A stretch of DNA of 64,000 bases, from the NCBI GenBank assembly GCA_000961725.1, contig LADS01000057.1, positions 41,220 to 105,219 on the forward strand, given 5' to 3'. This DNA is from Desulfobulbaceae bacterium BRH_c16a (GTDB taxonomy: Bacteria > Desulfobacterota > Desulfobulbia > Desulfobulbales > Desulfocapsaceae). Shown piece after piece: positions 17,470 through 24,989 of the stretch (positions are counted from its first letter, which is position 1; each line of letters begins with the position of its first letter). The position numbers were made by a program, and so were the translations under genes. The notes beneath the pieces are model-generated. The model saw nothing but the letters and a program-made list of their open reading frames with translations. It made no database searches and was not told the origin of the DNA.

Positions 17470-17605
17470 GTTGTCCGAGAATGCCCTTTTCCCCCATATC
17501 TTCGTTAAACTCGAAAAAATTATCCTCGGAATATTAAGTGTATGCCTCCGGCAATTTTTTTCGAGTTTGCCTCGATCTGAGAGAAAATTGCTATTCTCGG
17601 ACAAC
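17470..17605. repeat. 136-bp fold-back element between convergent genes
   Basis: Outer arms of 13 bp match perfectly (GTTGTCCGAGAAT at 17470-17482, inverted at 17593-17605). Inner arms of 14 bp (AAACTCGAAAAAAT at 17507-17520, inverted at 17554-17568 with one extra T) fold inside them. The element fills the whole space between the rlmN stop and the DUF445 stop and has no coding frame. It could be a miniature mobile element that now serves as a two-way terminator, since both strands carry T-rich arms. Confidence 0.6.
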
Positions 17606-19219
17606 CTAAAAACCGTATAGCAAAAAGATATTCCCGCACCCTATCAAAAAACCGAGCAGTGCCCCGAAGAGATTGATATACTTGAACTGCTCCTCCATGA
17701 TGGAGAGCAGCAGGCCTTCCAGTTTCAGAATATCGAGGGAATTCACTTTTTCAGTAACGATTTTCTTGATGTTGAGTGACTGGACAAGACCGGGAACCTC
17801 AGTCTCCAGCATACCTGAAGCCATTTTTTGCAAGGATCGGGCCAAACCTTCCCGCACTCCGGCGGGTATAAGATTCGCCAGCTTGCCCAGCCGTTTTTGC
17901 AGGAGTGAGGCGATGAGAACGTCCACCAGGGAGTCAATGGTCTCCAGGGTCGCTGGTGACTGCAGGATCCGGCTCAATTCACCGATCAACCAAGTCCTGC
18001 TCGACTCCATCGCTTCATCGCCCAGCAAAAGTGAACCCACCTGTTGCAGATTCATATCGCCGCTCTCAAGATGATTCTCGATGTTTGTCTTGAGCATCGA
18101 GGTCAACATCGCCGGCACTTCCTCTCCTTTCAGGAGCGACACTATCTGCCGGGTGCATTGCTCACAGAAAGCTGTGACAACAACATCGTCTTCCGCCTTT
18201 ATCCAGCCTACTATGGGTTTCTGCAGGAAATCATGGCTTCTTTCCTTGAGGATGGCGACAACGCGGGCCTGAACCGCCTCGGATTGCAGCCAGGCAATGA
18301 TATCGTCATTTTTGTCGATGAGATACCTGCGGATTTTCTCTTCAACCTTATCCATGGGCAAAAACCCTCTGACCATATCGGCCATTCCACCGAGGGAATT
18401 GATAAAGTTGTCTACTCCCGCACAGGCACCCTTGACAATTTTATCTCTTACTTCGGGTTCGCTCACCAGCGCGGCAACCTTGTTCAGGAGTGCCGGGGTT
18501 TGATTGGCGATGAGTGTCCCAAGCAGATCTATGAGGGATTCGGGAAGAAGGTCGGCAAGCGACTTCTCCTGTTGCAGGGTGCCGTAAACCTTCTGATGGA
18601 TGGTATCCTCCACCCACTGTTCCATGGTCTCACTGCCGAACATCTTGGCGATATTCTTTTCAATAAAACTGTAAGCAACCTCCCTTTGAGAGCCGGTAAA
18701 AATTGCTCCCGCTTCATTCTCGAGAAAAAGATCGAGTCGGTTGCCAATAACTTGTTCCACCAGAACCTTGAATTCAGCCGACCCGATAAAGGAATGGATC
18801 CGATCCTTCATCTGATAGCTCAAGGTTTTTCTGCCGACATCAAAATAGACCTGGAATTTTGCCGGCACGGTCGAAGCGAGCGTACCCAGGTCTTTATGCA
18901 ATATCCCCTCCATCCGCTCATGAATCAGGTTATAGAGATGACGCTGAAAAACTTCGTGCTGCAATCCTTTCCCTATCTCTTTGCCGGTAAGAAGATGGTC
19001 GCCGACAACCTCTCCCATATTTTTGGCTAAATCCTCTCTTTTGGCAGGAATGACACCAGGGGTCATCGGCACCCGCTTCCCTAATATTTTCCATGCATTC
19101 AGCGGCCGGAACAACATTCTGATAGCTACTCGATTGGTCAGATAGCCGATAAATGCACCGACCAGCGGGGGGGCAAGGTATTTTGTATATGTAACTAACT
19201 CAGGTGACAGGGACAACAT
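17606..19219 (-). CDS. DUF445 family membrane protein
   Basis: A 537-aa protein of the DUF445/YheB-like family. The first 30 residues include a membrane segment (YLAPPLVGAFIGYLTNRVAI, about 13-32), followed by the conserved MTPGVIPAKR block. The C-terminus has a second hydrophobic segment (NLFGALLGFLIGCGNIFLLY). The middle is long, soluble and helical, with repeated amphipathic stretches. This layout implies a helical domain anchored at both ends in the inner membrane. The function is unknown, although some relatives are linked to the cell envelope. The start lies 20 bp inside the end of the upstream HAD gene, so the two are co-transcribed. Confidence 0.85.
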   Translation of the reverse strand: MLSLSPELVTYTKYLAPPLVGAFIGYLTNRVAIRMLFRPLNAWKILGKRVPMTPGVIPAKREDLAKNMGEVVGDHLLTGKEIGKGLQHEVFQRHLYNLIHERMEGILHKDLGTLASTVPAKFQVYFDVGRKTLSYQMKDRIHSFIGSAEFKVLVEQVIGNRLDLFLENEAGAIFTGSQREVAYSFIEKNIAKMFGSETMEQWVEDTIHQKVYGTLQQEKSLADLLPESLIDLLGTLIANQTPALLNKVAALVSEPEVRDKIVKGACAGVDNFINSLGGMADMVRGFLPMDKVEEKIRRYLIDKNDDIIAWLQSEAVQARVVAILKERSHDFLQKPIVGWIKAEDDVVVTAFCEQCTRQIVSLLKGEEVPAMLTSMLKTNIENHLESGDMNLQQVGSLLLGDEAMESSRTWLIGELSRILQSPATLETIDSLVDVLIASLLQKRLGKLANLIPAGVREGLARSLQKMASGMLETEVPGLVQSLNIKKIVTEKVNSLDILKLEGLLLSIMEEQFKYINLFGALLGFLIGCGNIFLLYGF

Positions 19220-19859
19220 AACGCAAAAGCTCCATTGGACTATTAATGATTATATCGGCATGGTTTTCCTTCAGCTCCGTTACACTCCGAAAGCCCCAGG
19301 TAACTCCGACCGTCAACATCCCGGCTGCTTTACCGGTGGCAATATCCACTCCCGAATCCCCGACAAAAACCGTCTCCCCAGGCAGGGAACCCAGTTTGCC
19401 GGCAATTTCCAACGCGACCCCCGGATCCGGTTTTTTCGCAAACCCATCTCTTTGGCCATAGACCAGAGAAAATATGTCTCCCGGGAAAAAATTTTCAACA
19501 AAAATCGACGCGAATGAATGTGGTTTATTGGTTAATACTGCAAGATTAAAGGAATTTGCTTTTAAGGCGCACACCATTTCGAAGATACCTTCGTATGGCA
19601 TACACGTACTCTTCCAGTCCTTGGCATACAATTGGGCGAACAGTTCGCAACACTCGTCGATAATCGGTTTACCGGTCCCTTCGGGAGTTATTCTTTCCAT
19701 CAGAACCGTCAGTCCGTCGCCGACAAAATATCGATACTCTTCTTGCCGGTGAAGGGGGAAACCATATCCGGCAAGTACCGAATTGCATGTGCTTGAAAGC
19801 CCAAGAAGAGTATCAAGAAGAGTTCCGTCCAGATCGAATATTATTGATGTATATGCCAT
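19200..19859 (-). CDS. HAD-superfamily phosphatase (phosphoglycolate phosphatase-like)
   Basis: A 219-aa haloacid-dehalogenase hydrolase. Motif I is FDLDGTLLDT with the nucleophile Asp9 and acid/base Asp11. Motif II lies in LAVLTNKPH, motif III is the Lys in KKPDP, and motif IV is VFVGDSGVDI. The helical C1 cap and these motifs fit phosphoglycolate phosphatase (Gph) or a close relative that removes 2-phosphoglycolate or other small phosphates. Substrate cannot be read from sequence alone. It overlaps the DUF445 gene by 20 bp and is divergent from sdhC across 192 bp. Confidence 0.88.
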   Translation of the reverse strand: MAYTSIIFDLDGTLLDTLLGLSSTCNSVLAGYGFPLHRQEEYRYFVGDGLTVLMERITPEGTGKPIIDECCELFAQLYAKDWKSTCMPYEGIFEMVCALKANSFNLAVLTNKPHSFASIFVENFFPGDIFSLVYGQRDGFAKKPDPGVALEIAGKLGSLPGETVFVGDSGVDIATGKAAGMLTVGVTWGFRSVTELKENHADIIINSPMELLRYVVPVT

Positions 19860-20051
19860 TATTCAGGTAATTTATTGAAATAATAAGGTTTACATGTCAT
19901 CCTGCGAATAAATCAACGCAATCGACAAAGCTTTCTTAGAGAATGCACCGAAAAAAACCAAATTCCCCTTCCCTTTTCCAATATTTTTTATATTATCAGC
20001 ACAAATTAAGAAAACTCCAGCAACTCATAATTCTTACCCCAAGGTGCGCTT

Positions 20052-20699
20052 ATGTGGTTCGTCAGGTTCTTAACCTCATCGATCGGCAAGAAACTTATTA
20101 TGGCAACCTCAGGGTTGTTGTTGTTCTTGTTTTTGTGTTCTCATGTGGCAGGAAACGCCACGATCTTTATGGGCAGCGATGTGTTCCAGAGTTACGCCGA
20201 TGAACTTCACAGCCACCCACTTATAATTCTTGTTTTCAGCTCCATACTTCTCCTCGTTTTCTTGGCCCATATTTTTGTCGGTCTTTACTTGTTTTTCGAG
20301 AACAGAGAAACGAGCCACTCCAGATACGCTGTTTTTAACCGTGTTGTCAAGAATTCGTTTGCTTCGGAAACCATGCCGTACACCGGTTTATTTATCCTGG
20401 CATTTCTCTTTGTCCATATTTTCGGATTCACCTTCTCCCCGAAAGATGTTCCTATCTCGGTTACCGTCAAGGAACTGCTGGGTAGTTTTTTCTACGCCCT
20501 CTTCTATATCGTCTCTTTTGCTATGCTTGCCCTCCATCTCAGCCATGGTTTCTGGAGTATGCTCCAGACTTTTGGGATCAATCACCCCAGATATAATGCT
20601 TTGATCGCCAAACTCACCATAGTTTTTCCATTATTTTTTCTATTGATTTTCGGCGGGATAGCTTTCTATTTCATGACTGGTCTCGGGGCATCCTTTTAA
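20052..20699 (+). CDS. sdhC: Succinate dehydrogenase/fumarate reductase cytochrome b subunit
   Basis: A 215-aa membrane anchor of the b558 family, the single five-helix subunit of B-type succinate:quinone oxidoreductases. Hydrophobic helices run at about 14-36, 58-80, 108-130, 146-168 and 188-212. Histidines suited to two b-haems occur in the helices (SHVAGN, LAHIF, FVHIFGF, HLSHGFW). It carries electrons between menaquinone and the SdhB clusters. AAGGTG precedes the ATG by 5 bases. Genes for the flavoprotein and iron-sulfur subunits follow. In a sulfate reducer this complex would oxidise succinate in the TCA direction or reduce fumarate, depending on growth mode. Confidence 0.95.
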   Translation: MWFVRFLTSSIGKKLIMATSGLLLFLFLCSHVAGNATIFMGSDVFQSYADELHSHPLIILVFSSILLLVFLAHIFVGLYLFFENRETSHSRYAVFNRVVKNSFASETMPYTGLFILAFLFVHIFGFTFSPKDVPISVTVKELLGSFFYALFYIVSFAMLALHLSHGFWSMLQTFGINHPRYNALIAKLTIVFPLFFLLIFGGIAFYFMTGLGASF

Positions 20700-20783
20700 C
20701 ATCCGTGCAGACTGAATGACTACTCTTTGACTAACCGACTCACAGGACTATCCACAAAAAGAAACTAGGAAAGGTTTTGAAAT

Positions 20784-22712
20784 ATGGAACTCAATTCTCG
20801 TGTACCGTCCGGCCCTCTGGAAAATAAATGGAGTAATCACCGTTTTTCCAACAAGCTCGTCAATCCTGCCAACAGGAGGAAATTCAGTGCAATCGTGGTC
20901 GGAACCGGACTTGCCGGGGCATCGGCGTCGGCGACCCTGGCAGAGCAGGGATATCAGGTCAAAACATTCTGTATCCAGGATAGTCCCAGAAGAGCGCACT
21001 CGATTGCCGCACAGGGAGGCATCAACGCCGCCAAGAATTATCAGAATGACGGCGACTCCGTTCATCGGCTGTTTTACGATACTATAAAGGGCGGCGACTT
21101 TCGCGCAAGAGAGGCGAACGTCTATCGCCTGGCCGAAGTCAGCAACCAGATCATCGATCAATGTGTCGCCCAGGGAGTCCCCTTCGCAAGAGAATACGGC
21201 GGTACGCTTGCCAACAGATCTTTTGGCGGTGCCCAGGTATCACGAACTTTTTATGCCAGGGGTCAAACCGGCCAACAGCTCCTGCTGGGTGCATACGGTG
21301 CACTCTCCAGGCAAATCCACACCGGTAAAGTAAAGATGTATACCCGCCGGGAGATGATGGATGTCGTTATTGTCGATGGCCGGGCAAGAGGTATCACAAC
21401 AAGAAATATCATCACCGGTGAGATCGAGAGTCACTCGGCAGATGTTGTTATCCTGGCAACGGGAGGATATGGTAATGTGTATTTCCTCTCCACCAATGCC
21501 ATGGCATCCAATGTGACCGCGGCCTGGCGAGCCCATAAACGCGGCGCCGGATTTGCCAATCCTTCATTTGTCCAGATTCATCCCACGTGTATCCCCGTCC
21601 ATGGCGATTACCAGTCGAAACTGACGTTGATGAGCGAGAGCCTGCGAAATGACGGCCGGGTCTGGGTACCTAAGAAAAAGGGCGACACCCGTAAACCAGC
21701 CGATATTCCGGAACAGGAAAGGGACTATTACCTGGAGAACAAATATCCGAGTTTCGGTAATCTGGTACCGCGAGACGTAGCGTCGAGAAATGCCAAGGAG
21801 CAATGCGATCTCGGCAAAGGCGTCGGTAACACCGGGCTTGCCGTGTATCTCGATTTCGCCGATGCCATAAAGCGTGACGGCAAGGAAACCATCTACAAGA
21901 AATATGGTAATCTTTTCCAGATGTATGAAAAAATTACCGACAGCAATCCGATGGTCGAACCGATGATGATCTACCCTGCCGTTCATTATACCATGGGTGG
22001 ACTTTGGGTCGATTACGATCTTATGACGACCATTCCCGGACTCTTTGCCATCGGCGAATGCAACTTCTCCGACCATGGCGCAAACCGTCTGGGCGCAAGC
22101 GCCCTCATGCAAGGACTGGCGGACGGTTATTTCATAATTGCCACTTCTGTTGCTCATTATCTTGGAACCAACAAGCTTGAGCAAGTAAGTGAACATTCCG
22201 CGCCCTTCCTCGATTCAAGACGTTGGGTCGAAGATCGCATCGCCCGGATACTGCAGAACAGCAGCGGTGGCCCCACAGGAAAGTTCACTGTCGATGAGAT
22301 CCACAAGGAACTCGGCAAATTGATGTGGGATAACTGCGGTATGGCCAGAAACAAAGCCGACCTTGAAGCTGCTCTTTCGAAGCTGCCCAGGATCAAACAA
22401 AAGTTCTGGGACTCCGTGTATATTCCCGGGACAACAAAAGAGATCAACCAGTCCCTTGAGCGTGCAGGCCGGGTCGCCGATTTTCTGGAATTTGCCGAAA
22501 TTATGATTCGCGATGCGCTGACCAGGGAAGAATCCTGCGGCTGCCACCTGCGAGAAGAAAGTCAAACCGAAGAAAACGAAGCAAAACGAAATGATGCTGA
22601 TTATTCGCACGTTTCGGTGTGGGAACATGCCGGTGAGGAACAACCGCCAGTAATGCATAAGGAACCGCTTGTATTTGAGTATGTGACCCCCAGTCAACGA
22701 AGCTATAAGTAG
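20784..22712 (+). CDS. sdhA: Succinate dehydrogenase/fumarate reductase flavoprotein subunit
   Basis: The 642-aa catalytic subunit. It has the N-terminal dinucleotide fold VVGTGLAG (38-45), the covalent-FAD histidine His72 in RRAHSIAAQGGIN, and the capping domain with dicarboxylate-site residues. The second FAD segment is GANRLGASALMQG. The B-type signature (long, with an N-terminal extension) fits the single-subunit membrane anchor encoded upstream. The C-terminal tail is unusually polar. AGGAAAGG precedes the start. It oxidises succinate or reduces fumarate on the cytoplasmic face of the membrane. Confidence 0.96.
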   Translation: MELNSRVPSGPLENKWSNHRFSNKLVNPANRRKFSAIVVGTGLAGASASATLAEQGYQVKTFCIQDSPRRAHSIAAQGGINAAKNYQNDGDSVHRLFYDTIKGGDFRAREANVYRLAEVSNQIIDQCVAQGVPFAREYGGTLANRSFGGAQVSRTFYARGQTGQQLLLGAYGALSRQIHTGKVKMYTRREMMDVVIVDGRARGITTRNIITGEIESHSADVVILATGGYGNVYFLSTNAMASNVTAAWRAHKRGAGFANPSFVQIHPTCIPVHGDYQSKLTLMSESLRNDGRVWVPKKKGDTRKPADIPEQERDYYLENKYPSFGNLVPRDVASRNAKEQCDLGKGVGNTGLAVYLDFADAIKRDGKETIYKKYGNLFQMYEKITDSNPMVEPMMIYPAVHYTMGGLWVDYDLMTTIPGLFAIGECNFSDHGANRLGASALMQGLADGYFIIATSVAHYLGTNKLEQVSEHSAPFLDSRRWVEDRIARILQNSSGGPTGKFTVDEIHKELGKLMWDNCGMARNKADLEAALSKLPRIKQKFWDSVYIPGTTKEINQSLERAGRVADFLEFAEIMIRDALTREESCGCHLREESQTEENEAKRNDADYSHVSVWEHAGEEQPPVMHKEPLVFEYVTPSQRSYK

Positions 22713-22766
22713 AGGCGCACAGACCAACACGACGGACTTCAACAGAATTCTTAAGGTATAGACAAT

Positions 22767-23522
22767 ATGAGCAGCATTAACCTGACGCTAAAGATCTGGC
22801 GACAACCGAACAGTGATGCATTAGGCGAATTCGAGACCTATACTCTGGACGGTATCCATACCGATATGTCCTTTCTTGAGATGCTTGATGTGCTGAACGA
22901 GAAACTCACCAAGGAAAAAAAGGATCCTGTAGCATTTGATCATGATTGCCGGGAAGGAATCTGCGGAATGTGCGGCAGCATGGTGAACGGCGTGGCCCAT
23001 GGGCCGGAAAAGGAAGTAACGCTTTGTCAGTTGCACATGCGGCATTTCAAAAGCGGCGATGTTCTGGTTATCGAACCGTTCCGCTCAAGAGCCTATCCGA
23101 TCAAAAAAGACCTTGTCATAGACAGATCTGCCCTGGACCGCATCATCCAGTCGGGTGGATATGTCTCTGTCAATACAGGAGGTACGCCTGACGGCAACAC
23201 TCTGCCCATCCCCGCCCAGCAGGCGGAACTGGCAATGGACGCCGCTGCCTGTATTGGTTGTGGCGCCTGTGTTGCCAGTTGCCCGAACGGTGCGGCCATG
23301 CTCTTTGCCAGCGCCAAAATCTCCCAGCTCGCCCTTCTTCCACAGGGGCAAGTTGAAAGAAAGCAGCGAGCTTTGGCAATGGTTGCACAAATGGACGAAG
23401 AAGGCTTCGGCAACTGTACAAATTACAAAGAATGCGAGGCAGTCTGTCCAAAAGGTATCTCCATCCGCAATATTGCCCGGATGAACAAAGAATATTTAAA
23501 GGCTATGCTGAGCGAGGGCTAA
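22767..23522 (+). CDS. sdhB: Succinate dehydrogenase/fumarate reductase iron-sulfur subunit
   Basis: A 251-aa electron-transfer subunit. The [2Fe-2S] ligands are Cys61, Cys66, Cys69 and Cys87 (CREGICGMCG and LCQLH). The bacterial ferredoxin part has Cys162/165/168/172 (CIGCGACVASC) and Cys217/223/227, giving a [4Fe-4S] and a [3Fe-4S] cluster. The ligand set is complete. The gene closes the sdhCAB operon and is followed 23 bp later by a strong terminator, so the operon is a self-contained unit. Confidence 0.96.
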   Translation: MSSINLTLKIWRQPNSDALGEFETYTLDGIHTDMSFLEMLDVLNEKLTKEKKDPVAFDHDCREGICGMCGSMVNGVAHGPEKEVTLCQLHMRHFKSGDVLVIEPFRSRAYPIKKDLVIDRSALDRIIQSGGYVSVNTGGTPDGNTLPIPAQQAELAMDAAACIGCGACVASCPNGAAMLFASAKISQLALLPQGQVERKQRALAMVAQMDEEGFGNCTNYKECEAVCPKGISIRNIARMNKEYLKAMLSEG

Positions 23523-23544
23523 CCGCCATTATAATGTTTTTTTC

Positions 23545-23593
23545 AAAACCTGTTCTATGTCACTGAAAAGGCACAGAACAGGTTTTGTTTTTT
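23545..23593 (+). terminator. Rho-independent terminator of sdhCAB
   Basis: A stem of 12 bp (AAAACCTGTTCT 23545-23556 with its complement 23575-23586) is extended by partial pairing inside and followed by TTTTTT at 23588-23593. A classic intrinsic terminator. Confidence 0.9.
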
Positions 23594-23635
23594 ACTTCTT
23601 GAAATTTTTTCCTCGTTTTTTGGCCTCATAACTCC

Positions 23636-24667
23636 ATGCTCTATGATGTCATCATAATCGGTGCCGGTCCCGGCGGGCTGGCCTGCGCCTGCATTACCGC
23701 CGCCCATGGTTTAAAGACACTGGTTCTCGAGCGTAAAGACACTCTTGGCAAGAAGGTCTGTGCCGGCGGCATTACCTGGAATGGGCTGCTCAAGAAAGTT
23801 CCGGTTGACATCTCGGAAAGACATTTCTGTAAACAACACATTTTTACCCGTTTCCAGACCACGTGTGTGGATTCGCCAACACCCATTATCGCAACGGTCA
23901 ACAGGGAAAAACTGGGTCGGGAAATGGCGGAAAAGGCACTGCAGGCGGGTGCCGAGATTCGCCTTGGTTGCCAGGTCACCGCCATTGACCAGAACAGGAT
24001 AGAGTGCATAAACAAGAAATCAGGCTCACACGACCAGTATTCATGCACTTCTCTGGTGGGTGCCGATGGCTCCTCATCTCTGGTCAGAAGATCTCTCGGT
24101 CTTCCCGTTGCCGCCACCGGCATCGGGATAACATATCAAATTCCCGGAGACTATCCTGAAATGGAGTGGCATTTTAACAGTTCTCTCTTTGGTAGTGGCT
24201 ATGCCTGGGTATTTCCCCATCGGGATTCGGCGTCGATCGGTGCCTATGTCGATGCAAGAACAATGAAAGCAAGCAAGCTCAAGGCCAACCTCTTACACTG
24301 GGGCAAAAAGCAGGGATATCCTCTGGAGCAGCATAAGGCATCGGCAGAATTCATTAATTTTGATTTCAGGGGATGGCGTTTTGCCAACACCTTCCTGGTA
24401 GGCGATGCCGCAGGGCTCGCCTCAGGTCTTACCGGAGAAGGTATCTATCCGGCGATTATTTCCGGTGAGACAATCGGGCAATTCATCGCCAACCCTGGTT
24501 CCTCCACTGCTGCCTTGCTGAATCTGATCAAAAATCATAAAATGCATGCCAATATGGTTTCGCTCGCCGGGAAAAACACCATACTTGCCACTCTTATTGC
24601 CGAAATCACCGTTTTCGGTCTCAAAAAGAAACTGCTCGATTTCAGTGCTGTCGAAATGGCCCGCTGA
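23636..24667 (+). CDS. Geranylgeranyl reductase-family FAD oxidoreductase
   Basis: A 343-aa flavoprotein of the geranylgeranyl/digeranylgeranyl reductase family. The N-terminal FAD site is IIGAGPGGLACA at about 7-18. The KVCAGGITW block (about 40-48) matches the family CxGG motif, and the second FAD segment is FLVGDAAGLASGLTGEGI near 252-269. Family members reduce prenyl double bonds of archaeal lipids, chlorophyll or menaquinone side chains, and others are uncharacterised. Directly after the sdh terminator and before a small haem-motif protein, a role in modifying a menaquinone side chain is possible but unproven. Confidence 0.8.
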   Translation: MLYDVIIIGAGPGGLACACITAAHGLKTLVLERKDTLGKKVCAGGITWNGLLKKVPVDISERHFCKQHIFTRFQTTCVDSPTPIIATVNREKLGREMAEKALQAGAEIRLGCQVTAIDQNRIECINKKSGSHDQYSCTSLVGADGSSSLVRRSLGLPVAATGIGITYQIPGDYPEMEWHFNSSLFGSGYAWVFPHRDSASIGAYVDARTMKASKLKANLLHWGKKQGYPLEQHKASAEFINFDFRGWRFANTFLVGDAAGLASGLTGEGIYPAIISGETIGQFIANPGSSTAALLNLIKNHKMHANMVSLAGKNTILATLIAEITVFGLKKKLLDFSAVEMAR

Positions 24668-24701
24668 TATCCGCCATCCCCTGCCCCTGAAGCGCGAAAA
24701 T

Positions 24702-24971
24702 ATGAAAGAATTGAGCTCCCGAAAGAAATTGTCCGTCAACCTGGTATTCATCATACTCTGCGCCGGGATTCTCATTTTTCTTCTCAAAGCTCCGCAAGAA
24801 ACAACCTCGCACCTGCCCCATGATGAAAATCACAGCCGTTTTTATGCAATAAAAGATAAAAAGGAAGCGGAAACGCATTGCCTCGGTTGCCATGCCTCGG
24901 ATAAAGAAGCACCTCTTCCCGCCGATCATCCCCCTAAATATCGATGCCTGTTTTGCCATAAACGGCAATAG
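24702..24971 (+). CDS. Small membrane-anchored protein with two CXXCH haem motifs
   Basis: An 89-aa protein. After a short basic N-terminus, one hydrophobic helix (about 11-28) acts as signal or anchor. The exported part contains two haem c attachment motifs, CLGCH and CLFCH, near residues 63 and 84, plus extra histidines (HLPH, ADHPP) that could be distal ligands. It looks like a minimal di-haem periplasmic cytochrome, with some resemblance to the C-terminal part of NapB. Redox partners are unknown. The ATG at 24702 was chosen because the longer frame from 24546 overlaps the upstream gene in another frame. Confidence 0.7.
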   Translation: MKELSSRKKLSVNLVFIILCAGILIFLLKAPQETTSHLPHDENHSRFYAIKDKKEAETHCLGCHASDKEAPLPADHPPKYRCLFCHKRQ

Positions 24972-24989
24972 CGACAAAAGCAGCAGCCT

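Noticed and set aside
19943..20203. 86-aa plus-strand frame overlapping the sdhC start
   Set aside because: It overlaps the clear sdhC start in another frame and its composition is not that of a known protein.
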